Shown in pieces: positions 1-9,779 of a stretch of DNA of 64,000 nt. Location of the stretch: assembly GCF_030463535.1 (NCBI RefSeq), contig NC_132880.1, forward strand, positions 28,601,987 to 28,665,986. The letters are read 5' to 3'. Every line of letters begins with the position of its first letter. The stretch's first letter is position 1. This stretch comes from Salminus brasiliensis (lineage: Eukaryota > Chordata > Actinopteri > Characiformes > Bryconidae). The notes below the pieces were generated by a model, which saw only the letters and a list, made by a program, of their open reading frames with translations, had not been told where the DNA came from and ran no database searches. The translations under genes and the position numbers were made by a program.

Positions 1-991
1 TCCCTAGATTTTCTCCATTTGTTATGTGAAGTCTGTCACTCAACAGCGCTTTATACAAATTTACAGCGTTTAATTCCTGTCCAAGGGGGGAAATATTAAT
101 AATTCTGCATTTAAACTTCATCCCCTTTGCACGTATTAATTCTCCCTTATTTAGGAAAGAAGCATTTGCTGTGTTAATGTTTGTCTTAGCACGTTTCTTG
201 TCATGCAGAGTCTTTTTGTGTTTGTGACGGATTAGTAAAGAGCGTGTCATACAGGGATTAGGGTAAACACAGACAAGGAGCCAGACCTGTTTTCCAAACA
301 GGTGTTCTCAGGCACCTGATATACCTGTTCAGATGCCATTGCTAAAATGATCATTATTTAATTTTTTTTACATTTTGCACGGCTTTGAATTGGTAAGAAA
401 TGGAGGGAAAATTGTCTAATGCTCTTTTAATCTTATAAAGTCCATAGGCTAAAAGTCACTTAAGAATGGTATATTTTTCTTCTGTGTGGTCATGTAATAA
501 TATTAAAATCCTTGAAAAAATATCATGTTTTTTGGAACGCTAACAAAAAAAATCAATCATCAGTTAAAATATTACAATGGGCACAGTCAGCATGTTACTG
601 TGCAGTTTATGCTGTTACTGTACACTGGTTATTGTAGTTACTTGTTTTCTATAATTGGTCTCTGACTTTATGATCCAAGCCTCTGTGTAATGCTCTGGAA
701 GTACAGAGCATACTCTTCACATACTCAGAAAAAATATTGTGCTGTAATTTAGTTAGGACAGAGAGAAATTCAGTTCTGCACCATAAAAAAAAGAAAATGG
801 GTGGGACTGGGCAGAGATAGAGCAAGTATTCCTATTCAGTTTGCAGTATTCACTTTTTACAGCTCTTTTTAAAGTTGTTAAGTGTGTGGTGATGGTGGAC
901 AATATTGGTAGATCCAGAAAACTGTGTAGCAGTTGCTGATAATGGAACACCTGCTGAAACTAAATCTACATTATATTCCTTATTTTCACAG
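1..991 (+). other. Intron of the col28a1-like gene, no recognisable content
   Basis: This AT-rich sequence lies upstream of a clear splice acceptor at 990–991 and is presumably intron of the collagen gene to its right. I see no exon, repeat family or RNA gene in it. Short open frames such as the minus-strand one at 753–950 have low-complexity translations and no family resemblance. Confidence 0.5.
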
Positions 992-1149
992 CCTTGGAAA
1001 GTATCTTTCTGAGTCGGATTTGTGAGCATGGTGACGGCGGGGTATTTGGTCCAAGTCGCAATGGCTTGTTCCCACTTAGTCCTGGGCCTGCAGTTGAGAG
1101 TCCAGAGACACCCACTTATGATAACAACGGCCGTACAGCTGTCAAAGAG
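992..1149 (+). CDS. col28a1: col28a1-like, third-last exon (end of VWA domain and linker)
   Basis: A pyrimidine-rich acceptor (ttcacag) precedes 992 and a donor (GAG|gtgagg) follows 1149. Two leading bases complete a split codon, then 52 codons are open to the donor, ending in phase 0. The translation begins LESIFLSRICEHG, which resembles the last helix of a von Willebrand A domain, followed by a glycine- and proline-rich linker ending in AVKE. In collagen XXVIII the second VWA domain is followed by a variable linker and a C-terminal Kunitz domain, and that order is what the next two exons give. The protein is a secreted extracellular-matrix collagen. The collagenous part of the gene lies outside the window. 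Assignment rests mainly on the linked Kunitz exon and on the c1galt1 neighbour. Confidence 0.72.
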
Positions 1150-1702
1150 GTGAGGGGAATTGCCAATTGCTCACATCCCACTGTACACTGAACGGTAGCA
1201 ACTGTACTGCACCCCCAAACATTTTACAACAGTTCCCATCAAATTCTGGAAAAATACTTTATTAGAGTGTAATTGCAGCTTTGCTATTACCCAAACAGTC
1301 ATGCTTTGTGCTGTTGTGTGTGAGTTAGCTTCCGGTCAGCTATTCTCCCTTCTCCAGGCCTCCTAGTGTTAGCTTTTAGTCACCAGTCAGCCATTTTCGC
1401 TCCCATATTTTTCCATGTTTTAAACTCTCGACTAGGTCAAGGTAAATACAGGTCTCCATTTTAGGGCACCTTTAAGACTAAATATAAAAATGACCACCAT
1501 TCTGATTGGCTGACCTGTATCGTGTTTCAAGAAACACGCCTAATGTAAACAAAACCTAAGCATGAATGGACGGGGCTAAACTGCTGCAGGCTGAATAGGT
1601 GCATATATGTTAATGTCTTGGTATTTACATAAAAGTAAGAAAACTAAATTATGATTTTGAAAACATAAACACACAGAGTAACACAACGTTTTTTCCCTAC
1701 AG
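1150..1702 (+). other. col28a1-like intron
   Basis: This is bounded by gtgagg at 1150 and the acceptor ccctacag ending at 1702. I see no coding potential and no repeat family that I can name with confidence. Confidence 0.6.
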
Positions 1703-1979
1703 CCTGAATTTCCACTGGAGACTCCCGCTCCTCCTCGGGGAGATGATGGCAGCGCTGATAATGAAATTGAGAATAGCAGAAGCATGTCGTTTTTTGAGGG
1801 GCCAGCGAGCGAGCTCCACAAGCTCACAGCAGTGTCGTCTGGGAGCAGAGCCAATCTCCAGTCTCCCGCCGTGTCTGTAATGGGACCTCGTACCCCCTCT
1901 AACTGGATGCAAGACCTGGAGAAAACCCCCCCTCCACAGCTTCCCCCTCCCCCCAGAAAGTTGGACAGCTTTATACCAG
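1703..1979 (+). CDS. col28a1: col28a1-like, second-last exon (proline-rich linker)
   Basis: The acceptor ends at 1702 and the donor CCAG|gtacac follows 1979. The 277 bp exon carries 92 codons plus one base (phase 1), joining in frame to the Kunitz exon. It encodes a linker rich in Pro, Ser and Glu with a run of prolines near its end (PPPQLPPPPRKL) and no cysteines. It is probably an unstructured spacer between the VWA domain and the inhibitor domain. Linkers of this kind are poorly conserved, so homology rests on frame and context rather than on sequence. The open minus-strand frames over this exon are shadows produced by its higher GC content. Confidence 0.68.
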
Positions 1980-2334
1980 GTACACATCTTCTATAATACA
2001 ATACTGTTTACTGTAAAACCATGGAAGTGTCACATGTTTACAGAGGTGTGTAGAGTAGACTAAACCCATACTTTAGATAAAGTGTAATAATTTGATAACA
2101 GATACATTATTAAACTGTATATTATTACAGAGTAGGATATATCCTTATGGGATGTATAAAATAATGACAAGCTGCAGACATAAAGATTCAGTTAAGTTCT
2201 AGGTAGATCGGCTTGAAGCGTAGTCGTAAAAGCAGTGTTTCCCACATCCAACCACTGGAAGCCCATTTCCTGTGCATTTCATAGTAGTTTATCATTAATA
2301 ACTGATGAGAAAAATGATGTGTGTTTATTCACAG
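1980..2334 (+). other. col28a1-like last intron
   Basis: A short 355 bp phase 1 intron, starting with gtacac and ending with ttcacag. Nothing else was recognised in it. Confidence 0.7.
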
Positions 2335-2507
2335 GTGTAGACTGCAGGCAGCGGCTAGACCCTGGGCCATGCAGGAACTACGAGATAAAATGGTACTACG
2401 ACCCCGAGGCCAACGCCTGCGCCCAGTTCTGGTACGGTGGTTGCCATGGCAACAGCAACCGCTTTGAAACGCATGACAGCTGCAAGAAGACTTGCATACG
2501 AACATAA
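2335..2507 (+). CDS. col28a1: col28a1-like, terminal exon with a complete Kunitz domain
   Basis: The acceptor ttcacag ends at 2334; the exon completes a split Gly codon and runs 56 more codons to TAA at 2505–2507. It encodes one BPTI/Kunitz domain. All six cysteines are present with canonical spacings (8, 15, 7, 12 and 3 residues between successive cysteines), and the conserved aromatic stretch (KWYYD) and FWYGGC motif are visible. The residue after the second cysteine, which is P1 in inhibitory Kunitz domains, is Arg. Collagen XXVIII is known to end in a Kunitz domain. Collagen VI alpha 3 and collagen VII also carry Kunitz domains, but the convergent c1galt1 neighbour matches the COL28A1–C1GALT1 arrangement in other vertebrates. 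Fish carry several col28 paralogues, so the exact paralogue letter is not assigned. Confidence 0.85.
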
Positions 2508-3733
2508 CCGAACGTTTGCTCATGAGTCCTGATTTTCAATGCAGCAGTTTTGTGTTAGTGGTTTCCCTTCACTTACATTGACTTCAGTGCACTGTACAGA
2601 AACGTGGTCTGTTTAGTTTAGTTTTCCTTTTCGAGTTGGCTATTTTGAATTGATTAACATATATATTAGTTTGGTTCCTGCATTGTTTTGTGAAGAGAAA
2701 ATGATCCAGATTTTGATGAGCGATTTCGAAATGGTTTACAAGTGCTAAGGGTAAGTCATTTAATCTTAAGCAATGTAAATACAATTGGTCCAAGGTAGTA
2801 TATATATTTTATTAGGGAAAAGTTATTTACTGGTCTCTAACTGTAACTGTAAGGTAAAAGTGTAAAGAATACTGTGTTTTAGCCAGTCTGTGTATATTTC
2901 AACAGAAAAAAATGAAGGTGCTCATTTTGGGGGGTCGGTTTTCCAAAGAAATATTAAGGCTGTCATGTGTGACTACAAAAAGGACTGTGTTCATGTATTC
3001 ATTATGAATCCTTAATCCGGATCATGCTATCGAAGTGTAGGTTTTATCAGAGGCTTGGCTTAATCAGTGTTCTGAAAACCACCCTTGAATTTCTGTGTTC
3101 ATCACTAAAGTCTTTAATGAATGAACGAATGAATGAATGAATGAGTGTGTGAATGCTGTTGTTATTATGTATTTTAAATGAGTAAAAACACTCAGCATAC
3201 CAGGGTTTAGGTTTAAAACTATAAGTAATGCAAAGATCGAGATCCAAATTCTGTAGTCTTGTCTGTTTTGCCAGTATAGCAGTATAACCTGTGCCAGTAT
3301 AACTAACTACTCAGAACTACTCCATCAGTAATTGTGTTTTGGTGTGGATTACAGAAATGTGGAAGTAGATCACAGACAATTTAATATTTTAATAGGCCTA
3401 AAAAGTGAATGAATGTAGACATTGTTTTAAACAGAAATGTTACAAATGTGTTGTGAAATCAAGTTATACAATGAAAATAAATGAATAAAATACAAATAAA
3501 TTACATATTAGAAATATATAGCAACACTATGACCACCCTTTTAAGTACATTATGGAATATGTTTCCCTTGTATTTGAAGAAACATTGAACCAGGAATGCA
3601 ACTATGTAAGCGTTAAGACAGTTCTTAGTTATGTTTCTATTTAGAACCGTTACCTTTACCTCAAATAACCCTCTTTTTAAAAGATGTGCTGCAGTTAAAA
3701 AAAAACAAAAAACACTACACAGAAGACACAGCG
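2508..3733 (+). other. col28a1 3' UTR and convergent gap to c1galt1
   Basis: Non-coding sequence after the col28a1 stop. Two overlapping AATAAA signals at 3476–3481 and 3484–3489 are candidate col28a1 poly(A) signals. On the other strand, ATTAAA-type signals (seen as tttaat at 3380–3385 and 3388–3393) could serve c1galt1, so the two 3' ends may overlap. A GAAT tetranucleotide microsatellite lies at about 3117–3145. No other gene was seen. Confidence 0.4.
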
Positions 3734-3886
3734 TCATACACTTTCATCATGTGTGGCAGACTCTGGTTGAAACCTGTGCTTGTATCCATATGGACGTAGA
3801 TGGTAGGCGAAGTACTCCAACGTGTACATTTCCACTGCGTATATGTAATGAAAGGAAACTGCAAAGTCTGAACAGCATGCAGGGCC
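3734..3886 (-). CDS. c1galt1: c1galt1, last coding exon
   Basis: On the minus strand the acceptor ttctttctag ends at 3887 and the exon reads from 3886 down to TGA at 3736–3734. It gives 50 residues beginning [14 protein letters not shown] and containing the motif AYHLRPYGY. These match the conserved C-terminal part of core 1 beta-1,3-galactosyltransferase, including the double cysteine followed by SD and the SFHY box. The phase 0 junction with exon 2 gives HVQ-GPACCSD, equivalent to the family's VEGPGCCSD. The open frame of this exon has no ATG, so it is easily missed in a simple search for long open frames. Confidence 0.93.
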   Translation of the reverse strand, partial: GPACCSDFAVSFHYIYAVEMYTLEYFAYHLRPYGYKHRFQPESATHDESV

Positions 3887-4367
3887 CTAGAAAGAAAGCA
3901 AACCAACAACACATCAGTGTGTTGAATAAGAGTCAGGCTGTATTTGTTTAATAGTGTGAATTTGTAAGATAAATAAAATGCGTCTCAAAAGTGTCAAGGA
4001 AAATGGGACAGTTAAACCCTAAAAAGCCTATGGCTTGCCATTCTCTATTACCAGAGAATAGCCCCACCTCATACACCATTGAGTGTATGCTATTTTACTT
4101 TTAATGACTGGTGACGATTAACGAAGTTACCATGGTTGAAAAAAACGTTTCCTGCCAACCATAGTAAGACGAAGTGAGATGTGGCTGTTGAGCTGCACCG
4201 GTTGGATGTGGTTGCTGTAGACAGGTAGCATGCTTACAGGAAGCCATATATGATATAGTGTTTGTTTTGGGATATCAGATTTCACACATCAAACAGCTCC
4301 CAGGACAAAAACAGTAAGGCCTCAGCTCCTGTGCAAAACTTTCTTTGATGTCTGTTGTCATATTTAC
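3887..4367 (-). other. c1galt1 last intron, with a MITE fragment
   Basis: A 481 bp phase 0 intron with donor CAG|gtaaat (4367 downward) and acceptor ctag at 3890–3887. The sequence at about 4010–4110 (ttaaaccctaaaaagcctatgg … agagaatagccccacc) is a partial copy of a short repeat also seen at 14.9, 59.0 and 60.6 kb. The first 30 codons of the intron stay open after the donor; see the findings. Confidence 0.85.
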
Positions 4368-5026
4368 CTGAACATGTTGGTAGTACTCGTACGTAAAGTA
4401 GCTGGACCACGGACTAGGCGGTTGCTTATGCAAGTATTTCTCTGGAGTAAAAGCATGAAATGTATGCCTCCTAATCACATCTCTGGAGTCACCTGCTGAA
4501 ACCTTCATGGTCTCCATGCATCTGCCCAAAGCCATGTCCTCAATGTCTGTGAAGTGAGTACAGCGTCCATCTTCATGCCCCTTCACAAATCTCCGAAGTG
4601 CTTCTTTGCTCAGGACGTACCCTGCTCCACCACTCATGTAACCCTGAGCAACAAACGGCTTGAACCTACGGCCAAAATAGACAGGCTCCTCCGTGTTGTG
4701 TTTTGACAGCAAATAGCGCAGGTTCTCTGGGACGGCAAAGGTGTCGTCATCTGCCTTGAGGAACCAGTCTGCATCGTCCAGGTGATGTTTGTGGATGTAC
4801 TGGAAGGCCCGGATGGTTTTCCAGTAGAGTTGATTTCGGCCCTCTGACACATTGAGCTTCACAGTTGGAAAGTCGGATTTCTCAGAGCTCATGTAGAGCA
4901 CCTTATTGCAGCGTTTGGCCCAAGAGGCATGGACATGCTTGGCTCTGGATTCCAGGAACTGGGGTCCTGTTAATATCCAACATAGCAGCCTGACTCTCTG
5001 GGTGAGATTTGTAGCAAGGCTTCTGT
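4368..5026 (-). CDS. c1galt1: c1galt1, central catalytic exon
   Basis: Core 1 synthase adds galactose in beta-1,3 linkage to GalNAc-Ser/Thr, making the T antigen on O-glycoproteins. It is a Golgi type II enzyme that needs the chaperone Cosmc. This exon covers residues 51–270. It begins [17 protein letters not shown], carries the catalytic metal-binding DDD at residues 143–145 (LKADDDT), and continues with [32 protein letters not shown] and GDSRD, all hallmark family motifs. DDD is intact, which excludes Cosmc (C1GALT1C1). The frame upstream of 4901 has no ATG but is confirmed by homology up to the acceptor, read as caaag|ac after a long pyrimidine tract (5' end at 5026). The donor is CAG|gtaaat. 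Confidence 0.93.
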
Positions 5027-5631
5027 CTTTGCATGAAAAATAGAAAAAGGAGAAAGAGCATGAGGAACATTCTCTTCCAGGTTGGCAAACACATTTTAAA
5101 CAGATACTTCAGTGTTAACAACATGACATTGTGGCTCAGCCTTCCCTCAATTATGAAAGAACCTGAAAGCTGAAATTGCAGAGCCCAAGCTCAATTATAA
5201 TACAAAAATAAATATTATTATTAACCAAATTTTCTTCACTAAACATTTTCTGAAACAAACATTGCTGCGTGTCTCAGCAGTATGTGGTGCTCTAATTGGA
5301 GTTATGAAATACCTGAATTTAGCTAATCTAACGTCCTAGCCATTCCACCCAAGACTCCAAAAAATATAACTATATTTTACACACATGCTAACACTGTCTC
5401 CTTAATACACACCATACCAGGTCCCACCAATAGCATTTAAATGACAGTTACAATGCAATTGCAAAAATGTTTTCAAAAGTATTGGAGTGTGCCAATGACA
5501 AAGCACATTTGCAAATGAAGGGATTTTCATAATGTTAAGAAATTGAAAAATTATTGTCAAACAGACTTTGCTTTTCTCTCTTAAATTTGCCAGTTATTGT
5601 AAGTTAGTGCAAGGGCCAGTACATTATGCAA

Positions 5632-6090
5632 CACATTTTTAATCAGGTCCATTAGTATTTTTTCTAATTGTGCCTCTGGCGCCACCTGAATGGGTTTGAA
5701 ATGAAGCAATCAAAGCGACAAAGCAGAAGTTTAGACGTTCTGCTTTAAATTAAAGTGTTCAGGAATTACAGATTTTACATGATTTTTACACAGTCCCTTC
5801 ATTTTCACAGGTTCAAAAGTAATTGGACAATTGCCTGATAAGCAGTTTCATGGCCAGGTGTGGCCTGTCTTCTCATTATTTCTCATTATTTTTAAGACAG
5901 GTTAGGAAGATAACCTGTCCTGAAATAATGAGGAAATAAAAGCAGGTCTGAATCTGAGAGAAATGAGAACTTTAGGAGGGGTATTGGTACACTTTTAAAA
6001 AGAAGGGCTGCATTTGTGAGCTCAGCAACACCAAAAAAATATTTTAAAATGTGGAGGACCACAGATGATCTGCAAATTCCTTCCTTGGTG
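5632..6090 (+). mobile_element. Tc1-like transposon relic (5' end, truncated)
   Basis: It begins with a terminal repeat resembling the common fish Tc1 end (aatcaggtccattagtatt). It continues through the subterminal region (ttcaaaagtaattggacaatt, ggccaggtgtggcctg) into a degenerate piece of transposase N-terminal coding sequence around 6019–6090 (gagctcagcaacacc). The related end at 37.7–37.95 kb and the degenerate transposase at 15.2–16.2 kb appear to belong to the same family. No intact reading frame remains. Confidence 0.7.
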
Positions 6091-6194
6091 TAAAATAAAC
6101 AGGGTGGAGCTGTACTTTCAGTTGCAAAACCTGCTGCAAAAAAATGCTGCAAAACTTCACCTGAGCAGCTTTTCACTCATTGACGACTATTGAT

Positions 6195-7432
6195 GGCAAG
6201 ATATTTTTTCTGCAGCGTGTAGGTTAGCCTCACTTTTGAACCAGGTGTGATGCATTATTTTAGAAGTAGATATGACTCGGAAACTATCAAATAAAGATCC
6301 TTTAAGTACCCAAAGTGAAACTAAAAAGGCAAATACAGCTCAAATACAGCTGACGACACTAACCCTAGTCCTGTAAGCACGACACAAATATGTGACATTT
6401 CCTAAGAGTTCAATCAAAGTCATTGCATACTCCATACTCCAAGGTCCTTCAAATTCTGTTAAGCCTTTATTGTTAGAAGCGGTGAATCTAAATCATAGCT
6501 TGGCATTAAGTCCTCAAGCTCTTAGTCCAAATCAAAACTTTTGTCAGAATCAAAACACATCTCTGCTATCACAGCTGACACTTTCAAGACACATTCTGAA
6601 AACTTTAAACGAAAGAATTTTCTATGACAGCAGTGAACTATTATATATAAGCTCTGTTGATGATTGACAAACCTCTACAACCAGTTCTGTTAATGACTTA
6701 TCATTGCATTTAGGATCTCAAGAACATACTGATAAAAAGCTTTTGACGTTACCAAGCCATATAAAATGTACTCTCCATCTATTCTCTGAACTTGTCTAAT
6801 CTTTGTTGAACTTGTCTAGATGGTTTATTCTTATGTTTGGATCTTTTCTATTTCCCATTTAATGATTCTCTCTTTGATTATGAATTTGATGCTGTCTTGG
6901 AAAGTTATGTTGATGTATATCATTATTTGAGGTCAAATCTACCTGATCTTCTCTGTCACTTGCAAATGTTAAAGGACAGGCATTTACAGAGAAGTCATTA
7001 ACAGAACTGGTTGTAGGGGTTTGTGAATCATCAACAGCACTCGTAGATGCTAGTTGACCCTGTTCATTGCTGTCATAGAAAATTCTTTCGTAGTTTTCAG
7101 AATTTGATTTAACTCTTGAAAAGTGTCACCTGTGATAGCAGAGATGTGTTTTGATTCTGACAAAGGTTTTGATTTGGACTAAGAGCTTGAGGACTTAATG
7201 GCAAGCTATGATTTAGATGATTCACCGCTTCTAACAATAAAGTGTTTACAGAATTTGAAGGACCTTGCTGGAGTATGCATTTATTTTTAAATAAATTTTA
7301 TTTTAGTTTCACTTTGGGTATTTAAAGGATCTTTATTGGATTGTTTCCGAGTCATATCTGCTTGTAAAATGATGTGTCACACCTGATTCAAAAGTGAGGC
7401 TAACCTACACGCTGCAGACAAAATATCTTGCC
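6195..7432. repeat. Long imperfect inverted repeat (foldback, about 1.24 kb)
   Basis: The left arm at 6195–6699 is the reverse complement, with mismatches and one roughly 90 bp unmatched segment, of the right arm at 6992–7432. The unpaired spacer is about 292 bp. Outer anchors are ggcaagatatttt (6195) and aaaatatcttgcc (ending 7432). Inner anchors are ccagttctgttaatgactt and its complement. Further matches include the blocks at 6531–6565 and 7141–7180. I could not find a target-site duplication or a transposase. It could be a foldback or hairpin element, or an inverted duplication that has since diverged. Confidence 0.85.
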
Positions 7433-8306
7433 CAGTACCATCGTGCCATGCAAATTGTAGAACAAGGAATTTAGGATAGATACTTTCAGTCGATGGGTCT
7501 GAGCACACATCAGCTTCTGCCTCAGAGTCTTCCATACTTCCATACTTGATACTTAACATAAATAAATTGAATAAAACATAAATACAGACTGAAATAAATT
7601 TACAGACTGAAAGCCAATTATTAACCATGAATAGTTTACCAAAGATATAATAAATCAGAAAAACAATATAATAAACACTTTCCTAAACCTGTCATACTGT
7701 CTTCACTAATATCTCTCAGTTATATCAACTCTAATTATACATGCATATGTGTGACTGTGTAATTTACACATCATTAAAGACATGTTAATTATTTACATCA
7801 TCAACCGAAACTACGTACATTTCAAAGAACACACAATAATAATCTGACAAAGTGACATCCTTAACAGTGGCTGATATGTTGAGACCCTGAGTTATCTGAG
7901 ATCCACAGTGTGACACAGTGAGACTGTGTGCTTCCGGTTACATGCTGGAAGAGTCCAAAAGAAGCAAATATGCCACAGATGCCTTTGGTATAACTGTCAA
8001 TGGGATTGTCAATGTGAAGGAATGTAGTTCCAAAACTGCCAACAAGCTCTGAAAACCCTTCCTGAACAGTCATCTGTTGCAGAAGCCTGCTGTAGCAATT
8101 CTGACAGCACATATGCTCTGAAACCCAATGATTTCTTTGGTGGTAGGTACCAGGAGCTTTGCTGGTTTTTGTGTCTGGACCTCTGTCGTACAAGGTACCA
8201 AGGTACAATGCTGTCTTATCTCTTTGCCGAGCTCAGCAAATGAAGAAGAGTATGAAAGTGTCTGAATGGCAAAGAAGCAGCAAGAGTTAATATGTAGCTT
8301 CATTGT
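7433..8306 (-). other. Unassigned intronic stretch with open minus-strand frames
   Basis: Minus-strand frames here (for example over 7433–7560, 7861–8208 and 8070–8303) give fairly non-repetitive translations. One includes EDSEAEADVCSDPSTESIY and another QKPAKLLVPTTKEI. None matches a family I recognise. The two overlapping frames near 8070–8208 might be one decayed coding sequence with a frameshift. It may be the remains of a mobile element or simply chance. Confidence 0.3.
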
Positions 8307-8313
8307 AACTTAC

Positions 8314-8464
8314 CTACATTCTGCATCTCAGGCATCTTTTGCATTATTTGTTGTGGGGTTGCATTTACATTTTTGGTTTTTGAAACACTAATGAAAGTAT
8401 TTAGTGTGAAGAATCCCACTGCTATTCCACTTAGGAAGAGGACTCGAGAGAAAAAGTGTTTCAT
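8314..8464 (-). CDS. c1galt1: c1galt1, first coding exon (signal anchor)
   Basis: The ATG is at 8464–8462 and the coding part ends at 8314 with donor GTAG|gtaagt. The exon itself extends to 8482, where it is preceded by acceptor tttgtttcag, so a 5' UTR exon lies upstream. The 50 residues begin MKHFFSRVLF, followed by a hydrophobic segment at about residues 8–26 flanked by a basic N-terminus. This is a type II signal anchor as in other Golgi glycosyltransferases. A short stem with one NAT glycosylation sequon follows. The stem is short compared with the human enzyme (320 versus 363 residues overall). Splicing in phase 1 to 5026 restores Asp51. An extra small stem exon in the intron cannot be excluded. 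Confidence 0.78.
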
Positions 8465-8939
8465 TGTGTTTCTTCCAGGAACCTGAAACAAAAACAACCC
8501 AAAAAAATATTAGCGTCGTCACCAAACCCTTAGGCAATATGTCACCTGTCACACAGAGGACTTCATTAACACTGTACATTAACACCAAATCACAACAAAT
8601 CAGCCAATACAGTATCTGCCATCCTGGCCATGAAGGGTAAAGTCTTTTTCTAGTCCTCAACTATACAATAATCTTCAGAACTGTTACGTATTACCATAAA
8701 AGGTCATTGATCTAATAAAAAAGCCAGGCCAGCTAAAGCTGATTAGGCAGGATAAGCAGGATAAGCTTAGTACTTAAAAAAAAGAGGTTTAAAAAGACCT
8801 TAAGTTAGGGTTCGATTTTGGTTTAGTTGCTCCAATTTGACAGTCATACGGTCATACAATCAGTCCATGACCATGTTGGCAAACTCAAAAACACACTATG
8901 CATCCGCAAGAGCCAACCTGGTCAACCTGCTTAACCAGG

Positions 8940-9310
8940 AAGAAAAATGGCTTAACTGTCAATGGAGGTCATAAGTAAAAAGAATTTATTCCAACTCATT
9001 ATGGTGCATTTTTATTAGTCTATTCATCATGAAATTGTGATAAAATGGAAATAACAGGAGAAAAAGGAGATACAAGTTTTTTTTGTGTGACAGTGATAAT
9101 ATATTCCATATTATTAAGGAACAAATATTTAATTTCATCTATCTATCTACCTAATTCTCCTACAATTTGTTCTCAGAGCTCAAAGAACATTACATCGCTG
9201 TCCAATGAAAACCATATATCTCCAACACAACAATTTGACAGGAGAAAGAAAAAAAAACCTTTTTAACTTTCAGTGGAAGTCAATGTAGAAAGACTTCATT
9301 CCAAGTAACT
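8940..9310. repeat. Short dispersed repeat, family with core 'tggaagtcaatgta'
   Basis: Two divergent segments (about 8950–9080 and 9170–9305) share words with copies at about 47.34–47.53, 51.35–51.55 and 61.99–62.13 kb. The shared words are a 'tcaatggaagtcaatgtaaaaaga' type block, a 'cattcctattggtcc' block and an 'ggagatacaagtttt' block. No coding capacity was seen. It looks like a non-autonomous DNA element or satellite-like fragment family. The ends are not defined. Confidence 0.55.
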
Positions 9311-9529
9311 TAGAGCATTCCTATTGGTCCGAAATGTAACACTACAGTGTTTAGTCCAGTGTAAACCATACATACCATTAATTAGTGAAAGACCTGGTCA
9401 CTGTTGACCAAGTATTCGACCAAGTATAACATAGACTAAAACAAAAAGGATGGAAGTCTATCACTATGCTAAACATTGTGTAAAGTACAAAATTGTTTTT
9501 TTACCCGGAGAAAAAAAATAATAACTTAC

Positions 9530-9690
9530 CAGGTGTCCACATGCATGTCCAGCATATCCAGCATGTAGGCTCCTAAAGGCATGACTAGGAACAAAGTCAA
9601 TTTGTAAATGTGGCCAATCCCATTGCAGGAATGCTCAGGGAGTGGGAAGGCTTTGTGCTAGAGTCCTGCAGGTGAAAGCTGAGTGTTATA
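9530..9690 (-). promoter_or_regulatory. c1galt1: Probable c1galt1 5' UTR exon and TATA promoter
   Basis: On the minus strand a strong donor (CACCTG|gtaagtt) ends a possible exon at 9530, in the right orientation to splice to the 5' UTR acceptor at 8483. A TATA-like box (tatatatag on the minus strand, 9713–9721) would place a start site near 9690. No ATG-initiated frame is needed here because the start codon lies in the next exon. The exon limits and start site are inferred, not seen. Confidence 0.45.
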
Positions 9691-9779
9691 GTATTTTCTT
9701 GTTAGACTCAGACTATATATACACACGCCCCATGCCAAGCCCTGTCGTATCCTGAAAGTTTAAATGGCATGAAGGTATT

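Larger units (their letters stand above)
5027..8313 (-). other. c1galt1 first coding intron
   Basis: A 3.3 kb phase 1 intron between the signal-anchor exon and the catalytic exon. It holds a Tc1-like relic (about 5632–6090), a large imperfect inverted repeat (6195–7432) and a stretch at 7433–8306 with several open minus-strand frames but no recognised family. A hydrophobic open frame on the minus strand at 5124–4903 mimics a signal anchor. It is just the pyrimidine tract before the exon 2 acceptor read as Phe/Leu codons. Confidence 0.7.

Noticed and set aside
1576..2001. Minus-strand frames of 141 and 96 codons
   Set aside because: They are shadows of the GC-rich col28a1 linker exon, which has proper splice sites and phase on the plus strand.
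4275..4367. C-terminus of c1galt1 taken as the end of the long open frame
   Set aside because: A good donor at 4367/4368 and a terminal exon at 3734–3886 carrying the conserved CCSD and SFHY motifs show that the protein continues there.
4903..5124. Hydrophobic open frame on the minus strand, seemingly the c1galt1 signal anchor joined by a frameshift
   Set aside because: The Phe/Leu-rich translation is the pyrimidine tract before the exon 2 acceptor. A better signal-anchor exon with correct splice phase lies at 8314–8464, so no frameshift or pseudogene is needed.
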